From Campylobacterota bacterium (lineage in GTDB: Bacteria > Campylobacterota > Campylobacteria > Campylobacterales > Nitratiruptoraceae): a DNA stretch of 56,385 bases. Where the stretch lies: NCBI GenBank assembly GCA_009659895.1, contig PUXX01000026.1:1-56385 (forward strand). Reading direction: 5' to 3'. The position numbers and the translations under genes are program-made. The notes under the pieces were generated by a model. That model searched no databases. It was given only the letters and a program-made list of their open reading frames with translations, and was not told the DNA's origin. How positions within the stretch are numbered: position 1 is the first letter of the stretch; each line of letters begins with the position of its first letter. Below, in pieces: positions 26,681 through 35,725 of the stretch.

Positions 26681-28107
26681 CGCCTCACCCTCACTTCACT
26701 CTGGTAGAGCCCCTCTCGCTCTTCGATTTTGGAGGTGTGCACATCCTTGTAACCCTTTTGGATCAGATCTTCCATAAATTTGGCGATGGCCTCTTTTTGC
26801 CTATCCTTTGAAAGAAGTCTCACAACAACCTCTTTTGAGCCGTTTTGATCGATGGAGCTGGTCTTGAGGCGATGCCTAGAAAGAGCCTCCACCACATCGT
26901 TCATCATCTTTTGGCGCACCTCCTTGGCATGCTCGATAAGAGGCACCGCATCGATCGTATCCTCCAAAGCTACCTTGCTCTCATAGAGCAGACGCAATTG
27001 CTCCTGGAGCTGCTTGTGACGCTCCTGGAGCTTCTTGAGCTCTTTGAGTTTGGCTCTGCTTTGTTGATCGATTTTGGCTATGAGGGCTCTTTTGTATGCT
27101 ATTTGCTCTTGCATCCTCTCTAACTTGCCCACTAGATACCAGTAGCCAGCCCCCATAGCGGCCAAAGCGATAGCTGCCACCATCGCAAGCCTGGTAACAA
27201 AGTAGCCTCCAAGGGGCTTTGGACGTGGGAAAATGGAGAAATTAAGCGGCTCACACCTTTGGATATATCTGGCCTCCACAGCCAAAGAGCTCTCCTTTGG
27301 CCCAAAACCACAGCAGCTAAACGGGACCTCCTTGAGCTCTCCTTGGATCCCAAACTCCTTGAAGACCTCCCCTAAGCCCGGAATATTTTGCCCTTCAAAA
27401 TCGATGACGATCCTATCGATACGCTCCAAAGGGAAGAAGTTGGCTTTGTAGTTGATGGCTTGGACTATCTTTTGGACATTTTCCAAAAAGATCTCTCGTA
27501 TAGAGCCGATGCGATCCTCATCTCCATCTAGCACCAACCCTTTGGAGATGAGCAAACTTTTTAGTCTCAGGAGCTCCATACCCAGCTTCTTGGAGATCTC
27601 TTTTAATGAGTCCAAAGCCCTATGACCGATATAGTGGCCATTTTGATAGATCGCCCCAAAACTCTCTTCTTCGCCCAAATAGAAGATCACGTCGGTAGAG
27701 GCATGGTGCTCGTCGTAGGCAGCCGTGTAGGTGATGAACTTGGGATAGAGACAGTCGATAAATCCTATCTTTTGTACCGTTTCATTGAAACGCTCCTGCA
27801 AGAGCTTCTGGGGGATTGCAAAAGCCTCCACGACCCACTCATCCTTGAACTGATGGGGATATTTGATATAGTGGATCTCATAGGCTTGCGCTAGATCGAG
27901 CCCACCTTCATTGTACATCCTCAGCTCCACTTCTAGCCCCAAGCGCTCCTCATCCAAAGATTTTGGAAAAACGAAGGTCAAGGCAATGAGATCCTTAATA
28001 GGCACCCTGGCCCCCAGAGGATACTTTCGTACCTGATCGGCCTGGATGGTGGTGATCTTCTCATCGATAAGATAGAGTTTTTCTTTATAGATTACGACCG
28101 CTGCCAT
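26677..28107 (-). CDS. PilM-PilN fusion (GspL/MshI-like) inner-membrane protein
   Basis: It is 476 residues. The first about 300 form a PilM-like actin-fold cytoplasmic domain, with GEEESFGAIYQNGHYIG and KEISKKLGMELLRLK, lacking an obvious complete ATP-binding signature. A membrane segment at about 308-330 is followed by a coiled coil (about 332-400) and a PilN-type periplasmic domain (about 405-476) with IEHAKEVRQKMMNDVVEALSRH. PilM and PilN are separate in most type IV pili; fusion is the GspL style. It starts 13 bases after the preceding prepilin gene. Confidence 0.8.
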   Translation of the reverse strand: MAAVVIYKEKLYLIDEKITTIQADQVRKYPLGARVPIKDLIALTFVFPKSLDEERLGLEVELRMYNEGGLDLAQAYEIHYIKYPHQFKDEWVVEAFAIPQKLLQERFNETVQKIGFIDCLYPKFITYTAAYDEHHASTDVIFYLGEEESFGAIYQNGHYIGHRALDSLKEISKKLGMELLRLKSLLISKGLVLDGDEDRIGSIREIFLENVQKIVQAINYKANFFPLERIDRIVIDFEGQNIPGLGEVFKEFGIQGELKEVPFSCCGFGPKESSLAVEARYIQRCEPLNFSIFPRPKPLGGYFVTRLAMVAAIALAAMGAGYWYLVGKLERMQEQIAYKRALIAKIDQQSRAKLKELKKLQERHKQLQEQLRLLYESKVALEDTIDAVPLIEHAKEVRQKMMNDVVEALSRHRLKTSSIDQNGSKEVVVRLLSKDRQKEAIAKFMEDLIQKGYKDVHTSKIEEREGLYQSEVRVRR

Positions 28108-28120
28108 ACACCCCTCAGTT

Positions 28121-28555
28121 TTATTGATAGCTGATTATAACATACCCACTTTTAGGATAGAGCCAGATAGAGGCCTTTTTGCTCCCTTTTTGAAGCTCTA
28201 TGAGCTCTTTTTTCTCCACTATTTTCATCATGCTGCCCCCTCTTTTTTGGTAGGGCTGACCAAAAGCGTCAAAACAGAGCGTATCAAAATCCTTCGTGAT
28301 CTTACTTTTTAGTCTGTATCCCTCCTGGGTGGCAAGATCCTCTATGCCTTGAGCGTCAAGATCGATACATATCATCTCAGCACCTCTAGGATCGTAGGCC
28401 AGCCCTTCGTACCTGGTCCTATCGATATGCAAGAGCAAAAAATTGGCATCATTTTGGAGGGTACGGGGCTTGAAGCCATAGAGCATGGCGCTGGCCAGGA
28501 TGGCCAAAATTGCCAATACTACGATAAGTTCGACGATACTCAATCCTCTTTTCAT
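28121..28555 (-). CDS. minor prepilin, GspH-like
   Basis: It is 144 residues. Leader MKRG before LSIVELIVVLAILAILASAML, with Glu5 present and Leu rather than Phe at +1. The C-terminal part is beta-rich with KKASIWLYPKSGYVIIS, as in GspH/FimT pseudopilins. The ATG at 28555 overlaps the previous stop as ATGA; a longer frame upstream would put 45 charged residues before the leader and is rejected. It is fourth of four minor prepilins after the adhesin gene. Confidence 0.85.
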   Translation of the reverse strand: MKRGLSIVELIVVLAILAILASAMLYGFKPRTLQNDANFLLLHIDRTRYEGLAYDPRGAEMICIDLDAQGIEDLATQEGYRLKSKITKDFDTLCFDAFGQPYQKRGGSMMKIVEKKELIELQKGSKKASIWLYPKSGYVIISYQ

Positions 28556-29013
28556 GGTCTTTGGAGTGTCCTTCGCACTATTCGAATGGGTCTGCCAATC
28601 TTTGCATGGTCGGTGGAGCTTACCACCACATCCATCAGCACATAGCCGTGGCTTTGGGGTGTGAGAATCGACTCCACCACATCGGGACACAGCGCTTTGA
28701 GATCCGTGCTTTGGTCGTTGTCGAGCCCTTTGTAGAGATAGTATTTTCGTATGGTCACATTGGCCTCAAAGCGTCCATCCTCAGATTCGATCCTGAGCGA
28801 GCGCAGACACGATCCCCCACTCCTGTCAAATCCTTGGATCTGCATGATCACCCCTTCGATCACACTATCCATAAACAAAAGAGCCTGCTCCTTGTTGTAG
28901 CTATCGCTAAAGTGGCGGGCCTTGATCTTTACAAATCGCATCCCAAGGACCACCAAAAAGCTTAACAGTAACAAAATAAAAAGGGCAAAGAGCATATTGA
29001 ATCCTCGTCTCAA
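28552..29013 (-). CDS. PilX/GspK-like minor prepilin lacking Glu5
   Basis: It is 153 residues. Leader MRRG is followed by FNMLFALFILLLLSFLVVLG; mature residue 5 is Phe instead of Glu. PilX and GspK tip subunits also lack Glu5, so this is expected for the tip position rather than a defect. It has two cysteines (GGSCLRS and LKALCPD). It is much shorter than GspK, closer to PilX. The TTG start overlaps the preceding stop as TTGA. Confidence 0.75.
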   Translation of the reverse strand: MRRGFNMLFALFILLLLSFLVVLGMRFVKIKARHFSDSYNKEQALLFMDSVIEGVIMQIQGFDRSGGSCLRSLRIESEDGRFEANVTIRKYYLYKGLDNDQSTDLKALCPDVVESILTPQSHGYVLMDVVVSSTDHAKIGRPIRIVRRTLQRP

Positions 29014-29888
29014 AACACCACCTTCATCTTGCTAAAATGGACAGCCACGGAGTCCTTGATCTGCTTGTGAATATCAAAAATGATCCGGATAGTATAATCT
29101 TGCTCAAAGATATGGATCCCCGCCACGTTCCTTAGGAGCACCGTCACCTTCCCCGCACCATTTTGGGCGTTGGGATCGGCGCAAAAGCTCTCCCCTTTCC
29201 AAGGTCTATAGTCATAAAAGAGCAAGAGCGTATCATCATCTATATCCTCTCCTTGCAGACACGTAGCCTCCTTTTGGACCTGGGCTCCTCTAGCAAGAGC
29301 ATAGGCACCTTGGAGCAGATAGTATTTTTCATAGATCCATTTTGGCTTATTGGTACCTACGATGAGCAGATCATCTCCGCTCCTTTGCACCTCAAAGACC
29401 TCCAGACTCCGACCACCATGCCATCCAAAGGCGTCCGTATAGTCTTGGGTATTGACATAGGCTCTATCGAAGCTTCCAGCAAAAATGAGAGCCTGCGCGT
29501 CTCTTTGGACCTGGGTGCGAAGAAGTCCACTGGATTTGTCGCTGGCTAGCATATCGACAAATCCACTATAATTGCCTTCATCGCTCCACAAAGGCTCATA
29601 CCCGATCCACTCCAAGACAGGGTACTCTTCATCAAGCTCATACAAAGGCTTGTATTGCTGAGTCGATCTGGCCGGATCGTAGCCAATAACCGTGGCCGGG
29701 ACTCTATAACGCAGCCAGGCGCTTAGCTGATCGATGGCGATCTGGGATTCCAAAGAGAGACGGGTGATCTCTTTGGATTTGTAGCTTTTGACCACCAGCA
29801 AAGAGACCGCCTTGAAAGCGGCTACTGATAAAAATGCGACGATCACCACCACGATCACCAGCTCGATTAGGGTAAATCCTCTTCTCAT
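29010..29888 (-). CDS. minor prepilin, GspJ/PilW-like
   Basis: It is 292 residues, the largest minor prepilin here. Leader MRRG, then FTLIELVIVVVIVAFLSVAAF with Glu5. The long globular domain has AIDQLSAWLRYRVPATVIGYD (in part), WHGGRSLEVFEV and a cysteine pair (ATCLQGED, SFCADPN). I choose the ATG at 29888, which overlaps the previous stop as TGATG and gives a standard leader; an ATG at 29900 adds four residues. Large GspJ/PilW subunits sit below the pilus tip. Confidence 0.82.
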   Translation of the reverse strand: MRRGFTLIELVIVVVIVAFLSVAAFKAVSLLVVKSYKSKEITRLSLESQIAIDQLSAWLRYRVPATVIGYDPARSTQQYKPLYELDEEYPVLEWIGYEPLWSDEGNYSGFVDMLASDKSSGLLRTQVQRDAQALIFAGSFDRAYVNTQDYTDAFGWHGGRSLEVFEVQRSGDDLLIVGTNKPKWIYEKYYLLQGAYALARGAQVQKEATCLQGEDIDDDTLLLFYDYRPWKGESFCADPNAQNGAGKVTVLLRNVAGIHIFEQDYTIRIIFDIHKQIKDSVAVHFSKMKVVF

Positions 29889-30526
29889 CACTGGTCCCAT
29901 GGTATTTTATTCACAAGGATCTGGCCAATATTGTGGGCATGGTAGCGTACCTTGCCAAAGTATTGGCCAAGCTCTTCTTGGTGACGGAGCGCATGGACCT
30001 GGATCGTGATATATTTGGTATTGGTCGTATCGCTGCTGGAGATCTCAAGCAGCCTCACAGGACCAGGATAGGGCTCCATATCCTCTACATAGCTCACATC
30101 GACTTCTAGCTCATATTGGCGCTTGAGATTTTTCCCCTCAGCCCTCACACTATAGTCGGTAAAATCGTCTATATCGTCCATAGCTCCCCCCTCCATGCCC
30201 AAAGGAGAAGCCTGGAGGCGGTTGATGCAGTTGCGTGATCCCACGAATCCGCCCCTGCGGTAGTATCCATCCCATCGCCTATCGCAGCGATAGGCGCTCT
30301 TGCCACCTTGAGTGAGCAAGATATCATCATAGTAGTTGTTTTGCTCATCCCAAGGAAGATTTTTGATCAGCCCCATAAGAGCGAAGGCGTTGTAGAGGGC
30401 TTCTTCTTTGAGAGCCATCTTGGAGGTCTTAGAGCTGATCTGAAGTACCTTTGGAATGACACTAAAGGCCAAAGCTATGATGATCATGGAAAAGATGAGC
30501 TCTATAAGCGTAAATGAGCGTCTCAT
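29888..30526 (-). CDS. minor prepilin, GspI/PilV/MshD-like
   Basis: It is 212 residues. Leader MRRS then FTLIELIFSMIIIALAFSVIP with Glu5 kept and Ser before the cleavage point. The globular part includes a Cys pair (YRCDRRWDGYYRRGGF, GSRNCINRL). It directly follows the adhesin gene (ATGA overlap), the place where MSHA clusters keep minor pilins beside mshQ. Exact homology to MshD or GspI is not resolved. Confidence 0.82.
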   Translation of the reverse strand: MRRSFTLIELIFSMIIIALAFSVIPKVLQISSKTSKMALKEEALYNAFALMGLIKNLPWDEQNNYYDDILLTQGGKSAYRCDRRWDGYYRRGGFVGSRNCINRLQASPLGMEGGAMDDIDDFTDYSVRAEGKNLKRQYELEVDVSYVEDMEPYPGPVRLLEISSSDTTNTKYITIQVHALRHQEELGQYFGKVRYHAHNIGQILVNKIPWDQ

Positions 30527-33500
30527 CGAAAAACCTTCACGCCACGTCGCCCTCTGGTGACGTTTTGATCAAATCCTACCCCCTCTACTTCACCGCTTTT
30601 GACACCGCTGCTTTGCCCAAGTTCATGATAGAAGTAGCGAATACAGGGATGATGAGAACAGGTGCTGCCAGGGGTATAACGATATTGGTCCTCATCGTGG
30701 TAACTATACCATAGCCATGGAGATATATCCAGATGGATAAAGGCATCCTCGATCTTGTCATCATTTTGGACAGTGATGGCGTAGATTCCCTCCTTGAGAG
30801 TTTTCATCAGCCCAAGTGTCACCGGATCTTGGGCTAGGTAGATATCTAGTGTGGCGTTGAGATCCTTGATCTGTCCATAGATCTGGGATGTGTGCCAGCT
30901 ATTGATGTACCAGCCGATGATACTTTGATTGAACTCCTTGGTATAGTCGCTCCCATAGCCGTCATAGACCAAGATCGTGGCCGTGGTGTTGTCCTCTGTC
31001 ATGGAGGTGACTAGATCTTTTGGTCTTATTCTTCCATAGTAAAACGTAGCATTCATATCGGCCCTCACCACTCCGCTCATCGTAGCTGAGTGGAGATACT
31101 TGGCTATGCCAGGAGTCGTGATGTTGACCTCCTTTAGCTGGACAAAAACGGGACTGACGGCTCTAGTGAAGTTTCGATCGATCCCAAAAGCGTAGCTTCC
31201 CATACCCATACCACCTCCAAAGTGCTCTTTTGGGACGGTGAGAGTCTGATTGATCTCTTGGATAGTGCCATCTGCTATGGTAGAAGTGATATTGACCTCC
31301 TCACGATAGTCGGTATCGTACATAAAGCGCAGATCCAGATCCTTGCCATAACAGCTGGCGTTGAAATCCTCCATCAGCTCTCCTGTGCGACTAAAGACGG
31401 AGAGGGTGGCCTTGAGCGTGACGTTCATATCCTCAAGATCTTGGGCCATATAGAGCCAGAAGGTCGCAGTAGAGGGAATAAACTCCAGCTTCGTGATATT
31501 GATCTCATAGGGGAGCACATGCAAGATCTGGCTTGCTCCTTGGATATAGCGCTGAGGATCTGGGGTATCATCCCTATCTACGCTAGCAAATTCAGATCCT
31601 TCGATCTCTTTGAGTGTGAGGTTGAGATCTCCGATCTCTGGATATTGAGCCTCTACATCCTTCGCCTCTCCATCCCTAAAAGCAAAAGCCTCCATATCAA
31701 TGGCCTCTTCCACACATCCTAGCTTCGTCTCGTTGATCTCCACCACAAAAGAGCTGCCATAACTTTCATTGTAGTCCTTGCTTGGCTCTTGTGCCTCATC
31801 TTTGGCCACGAAATCGATCTCAAAAGGATCGGCCGCATAGACCAAAGAGGGCAGAATAAATCCAAACTCCTTGGGACGTAGAGCGAAATTATCTGTGGCA
31901 TTTGACTCAAACTCTTCAGATCCGACCATACCTTTGATAGAGACTCTTATACATTTTGCAGCGCTTTCTAGCTTGATATTTTCTAGTTTGGCACATCCAT
32001 CTGCTCCTATGGCAGGACATCCATTTCCTAGACACAGATCGATCCTCTTTCGGCTAGTACCGCTACAGCTGCTGGTATCTCCAAGATCATAGTAATATAG
32101 ACTTACCTGAGTGATATTGGCCTCTATGGAGGTATTGGTCTCCTTGTCCTTGGCCAAAAGATAGAGGCTAAAGGGCCTTTTGACGATCTGGGTCGTAAGG
32201 TTGTTCTCCCAATCGCTTGCTCCCTCGCATACACCATCGTCCCCAGGGGAACTTACGGCATTGAAGACTCCTTCTAGGAGAGTCTCTCGAAGTGAGAAAG
32301 GATCACTAAAGACAAAAATCCCTCCCTCTTCCGCCACATGGGCACGCTCACGATCATGTGCCCTATCTTCATCTACCAAGAAGCCTACTTTTGTCGTATC
32401 CAGCGCACACCGCCTAAACCATCCTCCATCGGTACCATAGCGGCTCATCTTCCAGCCGGCGATCAGCGGGGTAGTATCGTAACTCTGAGCCAAAGAGACA
32501 CTCTTGCATCCATTGTCCCATCCTACAAAATAGGGATCGGTAGCGATGGTCTCATAATCGATGGTTCGATTGAAATCATCGATAAAACTATCCTGGATAT
32601 TGGCAGGTCCTATCATATATCCGATGGTCTCGGAAGTGCTAAAGACCCCCTGGCTCGTCTCACTCATATCCAAAGCCAGGTAGATATTATTGCCATTCGT
32701 ACGCAAAGCGGCCGTGGCCCAGGGAATGAGAGGATCTCTTGGGGGATTGGAGGAGAGGTTGTTGAGAGTCTGGATATTGGCTACGACGGCTCTATTGCAG
32801 ATCTTGAGCTTTGGTTCTACCTCTTCCCATCCGATCTCATTGCCAGCAGGAGCGTATCTGCCCTGGACCTTCTTGGTCTCTATGGTCCCTACTTCAATAA
32901 GGTGATCTCCTAGTTTGTGGACACCTTTGTTGATGGCGAAGTAGCTTAGGGTCTGATCTAAGTGGGGCCCATCTTCTCCCTGAGGCTCCACCAGTGTCGC
33001 CTCAAAACCTGTGGTAGTAATGTTTCTAATCCTCACAGAGGCAGGATGGCTCCCACGGCTATCGATCACCATAAAGACCACCGGCACGGAACTAAACGGG
33101 GCCTGGAAAGGGATATAGGTCCATGTAGGATCGGCGTAGGTGTTTTTGAGCTCCACATGACCACCTTCAAATTCCAAAGGTACAATTGGCCCGCTATACT
33201 CCTCTTCACAACAATTACAGATCCGCTCCTCTTCTACAGCATCATATCCAGCCAGCTCTTTTTGGTAGATCTCTTGGATCTGGCTTTGATCCAGTGCCTC
33301 CCCAAAGATCTTCACCTCATCCATATATCCATCAAAGGCCTGATAGGCCTGATAGTCCCCTAGAAGTTTGTCCTGATCTTGGGCTAGGACCACCCCTTTG
33401 ACATTAAGGGCTAGATCATTGGTATAGTAGCGACACTCCTGCAACACAGCATCCACATACAAACACCCCTTCTTCCCCTCTCTAGTCCATACCACGTGGT

Positions 33501-34632
33501 GCCATCGATCATCATTGATGGGAGCCAGGAGAGAGTAGCTACGATAGCTTCCTTTGATATAGTTGCGAAAGGTGGTGCTATTGAGTGAGTAGAACCAAGC
33601 CTCGTTGTATTGGGTATCGTTGGCAGCGGAGAGGATGGTAAACTTCTCTTTTGTGGTCTTGATCCACGTAGCGATGGTGAAATCTTGTAATCCATCCATC
33701 GTCTGAGGGGGAAGCTGGACCAGATCATCATCACTATCGTCGGTATTGTCCGAAGATATATAGGTAAAATCTCCTCCTCGACAGATCACCGACACTAAGG
33801 AGGTCTTGGCTATCTGTGCCGTTGCGTCAAAGCCATTTGGGCTAGAGTCCTTGACCGCACCGACTCCATCCCAAGAGCATTCATCCATGCGATATTCGGC
33901 TCTAAGAGGACAGATGCGCTGGATACCGGTATAGTCTTTGCCACTTTTTTCGTTGTTGTAGAGCTCTTGGATCTCTTGATCACTCAGGGCATGGGTGTAG
34001 ATCTTGATCTCATCCATACCTCCTTCAAACTTCGCCCTATCGCTAAGCAGATAGTTCGAGCCAATAGCCAGTGTCTTGGGATCGGCGATGTCGGCTATGG
34101 TGACCGACTCTGTATCTTTGAGCTCTCCATCGACATAGAGTCTCAAAGAACCATAGCGGTAGGTCATAGCAACCATATGCCACCTATCATCCATATAGGA
34201 GGTAAAACGATAGCTTACCTCCGTGCTCCTGTGTCCATCACCATAGATCCATCCTCTTAGGCTCCTTCCACGTGAGTCGAAAGCCAAAGCGGAACCATAT
34301 TCATAATCACCGCTCTCATCACTCATTTCCAGAAGCCTGGCCGATGCATCTTGACGTTTGGCGATCCGTACCCACAAGGTCACTGTGAGCTCTTGATCGA
34401 AGCGCTCTTGCCACTCCCCCCTCACTCTTGTTTGATCCTCGTCAAAAAGGCCACCACGACACAAAATGCCCTGTGTGGAGGTGAGATTTTCCTCGGTGAG
34501 ATCTCTGTTTGATACACTATCACGAAGTATGCCTCCATAGACATACTCATCAAAGCGATACTCACTCACCAAAGCGGCATGCAAGGACAACGAAGCCAAT
34601 ATCACCAATACCGCTTTTAGTAAGAATCTCAT
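30523..34632 (-). CDS. MshQ-like giant adhesin with two LamG-type domains and an H-type lectin-like domain
   Basis: It is 1369 residues, exported (signal about 1-19). In order: LamG/jelly-roll domain 1 (about 20-215, DRWHMVAMTYRYGSLRLYVDG), LamG domain 2 (about 243-465, DDRWHHVVWTREGKKGCLYVD), a CNCCEEE linker, a domain resembling H-type lectins (about 485-590, WTYIPFQAPFSSVPVVFMV), repeated beta-rich modules, and a C-terminal region of DUF6701/MshQ type (about 880-1369). MshQ is linked to the MSHA pilus but its exact role is unsettled. It starts inside the last codons of rsmE (ATGA overlap). A tip-adhesin role is inference. Confidence 0.82.
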   Translation of the reverse strand: MRFLLKAVLVILASLSLHAALVSEYRFDEYVYGGILRDSVSNRDLTEENLTSTQGILCRGGLFDEDQTRVRGEWQERFDQELTVTLWVRIAKRQDASARLLEMSDESGDYEYGSALAFDSRGRSLRGWIYGDGHRSTEVSYRFTSYMDDRWHMVAMTYRYGSLRLYVDGELKDTESVTIADIADPKTLAIGSNYLLSDRAKFEGGMDEIKIYTHALSDQEIQELYNNEKSGKDYTGIQRICPLRAEYRMDECSWDGVGAVKDSSPNGFDATAQIAKTSLVSVICRGGDFTYISSDNTDDSDDDLVQLPPQTMDGLQDFTIATWIKTTKEKFTILSAANDTQYNEAWFYSLNSTTFRNYIKGSYRSYSLLAPINDDRWHHVVWTREGKKGCLYVDAVLQECRYYTNDLALNVKGVVLAQDQDKLLGDYQAYQAFDGYMDEVKIFGEALDQSQIQEIYQKELAGYDAVEEERICNCCEEEYSGPIVPLEFEGGHVELKNTYADPTWTYIPFQAPFSSVPVVFMVIDSRGSHPASVRIRNITTTGFEATLVEPQGEDGPHLDQTLSYFAINKGVHKLGDHLIEVGTIETKKVQGRYAPAGNEIGWEEVEPKLKICNRAVVANIQTLNNLSSNPPRDPLIPWATAALRTNGNNIYLALDMSETSQGVFSTSETIGYMIGPANIQDSFIDDFNRTIDYETIATDPYFVGWDNGCKSVSLAQSYDTTPLIAGWKMSRYGTDGGWFRRCALDTTKVGFLVDEDRAHDRERAHVAEEGGIFVFSDPFSLRETLLEGVFNAVSSPGDDGVCEGASDWENNLTTQIVKRPFSLYLLAKDKETNTSIEANITQVSLYYYDLGDTSSCSGTSRKRIDLCLGNGCPAIGADGCAKLENIKLESAAKCIRVSIKGMVGSEEFESNATDNFALRPKEFGFILPSLVYAADPFEIDFVAKDEAQEPSKDYNESYGSSFVVEINETKLGCVEEAIDMEAFAFRDGEAKDVEAQYPEIGDLNLTLKEIEGSEFASVDRDDTPDPQRYIQGASQILHVLPYEINITKLEFIPSTATFWLYMAQDLEDMNVTLKATLSVFSRTGELMEDFNASCYGKDLDLRFMYDTDYREEVNITSTIADGTIQEINQTLTVPKEHFGGGMGMGSYAFGIDRNFTRAVSPVFVQLKEVNITTPGIAKYLHSATMSGVVRADMNATFYYGRIRPKDLVTSMTEDNTTATILVYDGYGSDYTKEFNQSIIGWYINSWHTSQIYGQIKDLNATLDIYLAQDPVTLGLMKTLKEGIYAITVQNDDKIEDAFIHLDISPWLWYSYHDEDQYRYTPGSTCSHHPCIRYFYHELGQSSGVKSGEVEGVGFDQNVTRGRRGVKVFR

Positions 34633-35291
34633 ACCAATACCTTCGCGCTTATAGCTATAGCAGCACTCTCACTTCGCAAGATCATAGGAGTATCCAGCCC
34701 AGTGACACGATCAAAAAGAGCCCGCTCCTCATCGCTAAAGCCCCCTTCTGGGCCTATACAGACTCTTTGTATATTATAGAACGTTTTTTCCGTTTTGTCA
34801 CTAAAGTCCAAAAATAGTATATCGTTATATTCCTCCATCGCTTCGGCAATGTTTTTAATCGTCTCCAGCTCCATTAAATCGCTCCTGCCACACTGCTGGC
34901 AAGAGTTGATCAAGATCTTTTTGAGTTTATCGAAACGGAGCTTGAAATTTTTCTGGCTCCTATCGCAATAGACGAAACTGATCTTGGCTACTCCTAGCTC
35001 ATTGAGAGTCGGCAGCGCCTTTTCGATCGCTTTTGGATCGATCAGGCACCAGATGAGATGGAGATATCGTGGAGGCTTGACCTCTTTGTGCTCTTTGTGA
35101 ACGAGTGTTAATATGGCCTCCCTTCGGCTCACCTCGTCGATACGATAGAAATAGAGATATCCATCTTGCATATTGCGAAAGGGAACGATCTCTCCTCTTT
35201 TGTGACGCCGGACCTTCAAGAGGTAGTTGTAGATCTCTCCATCGACCCTCAGACTCCTCTTGCCGCTTGCGGGATGATAGACAAACTGCAT
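34629..35291 (-). CDS. rsmE: 16S rRNA (uracil-1498-N3)-methyltransferase
   Basis: SPOUT methyltransferase that methylates U1498 in 16S rRNA. A PUA-like N-terminal part (about 1-65, HPASGKRSLRVDGEIYNYL, VRRHKRGE) precedes the knotted catalytic domain. It shows GVAKISFVYCDRSQKNF, the SAM-site segment IGPEGGFSDEE (about 173-183) and the ending ILRSESAAIAISAKVLV (about 204-220). It is 220 residues. It overlaps the membrane protein stop upstream by one base (TGATG) and the adhesin start downstream by four, so a housekeeping enzyme is embedded in the pilus transcript. Confidence 0.94.
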   Translation of the reverse strand: MQFVYHPASGKRSLRVDGEIYNYLLKVRRHKRGEIVPFRNMQDGYLYFYRIDEVSRREAILTLVHKEHKEVKPPRYLHLIWCLIDPKAIEKALPTLNELGVAKISFVYCDRSQKNFKLRFDKLKKILINSCQQCGRSDLMELETIKNIAEAMEEYNDILFLDFSDKTEKTFYNIQRVCIGPEGGFSDEERALFDRVTGLDTPMILRSESAAIAISAKVLV

Positions 35292-35704
35292 CAGCCCAGA
35301 AGAAACGCCATGACAAAAAGAGCTAACTCAGCCGCTATTTCGGCACCAAACACCTTCGAAGCCCACCTTTTGTACTCCTCCTGGAGACTCTTTTCATCAC
35401 TGCGTATTGGGCGCAATCTCTTATAGAGCAGGATCTGATGGACCAAAATCACCAGAGCCAAAAATATCATCAAAACGACCTTGATACTCCATAGCTCAAA
35501 TTTTGTTACAGCCATCATCAAAAGACCCGTAAAGACCACCATAGCGTACAAAATCGTCTGAACAAGGTAGAGAGTCTTGACTTTTCGCACGAAGAGAATA
35601 AAATCTGGCTCCTTTTTTATCCAAAAAAACCCGATTTGTGATAAAATGAGCAAAATGACGGTCAATGTATGGGTATGAAGGCTCATGGTGAAGAGTTGAT
35701 CCAT
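35291..35704 (-). CDS. conserved four-helix integral membrane protein of unknown function
   Basis: It is 137 residues with about four membrane segments (about 8-27, 45-66, 72-92 and 118-136) and conserved His residues in the first and third helices (SLHTHTLTV, VHQILLYKRL). The layout recalls CopD-like or cytochrome-b-like four-helix proteins, but I do not assign a function. C. jejuni has a membrane protein gene beside rsmE (Cj0157c from memory). AAAAAAGGA lies before the ATG and a promoter-like TGATATAAT further up, making it the likely first gene of the pilus transcript. Confidence 0.8.
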   Translation of the reverse strand: MDQLFTMSLHTHTLTVILLILSQIGFFWIKKEPDFILFVRKVKTLYLVQTILYAMVVFTGLLMMAVTKFELWSIKVVLMIFLALVILVHQILLYKRLRPIRSDEKSLQEEYKRWASKVFGAEIAAELALFVMAFLLG

Positions 35705-35725
35705 ATCGATCCTTTTTTAAGCCCA

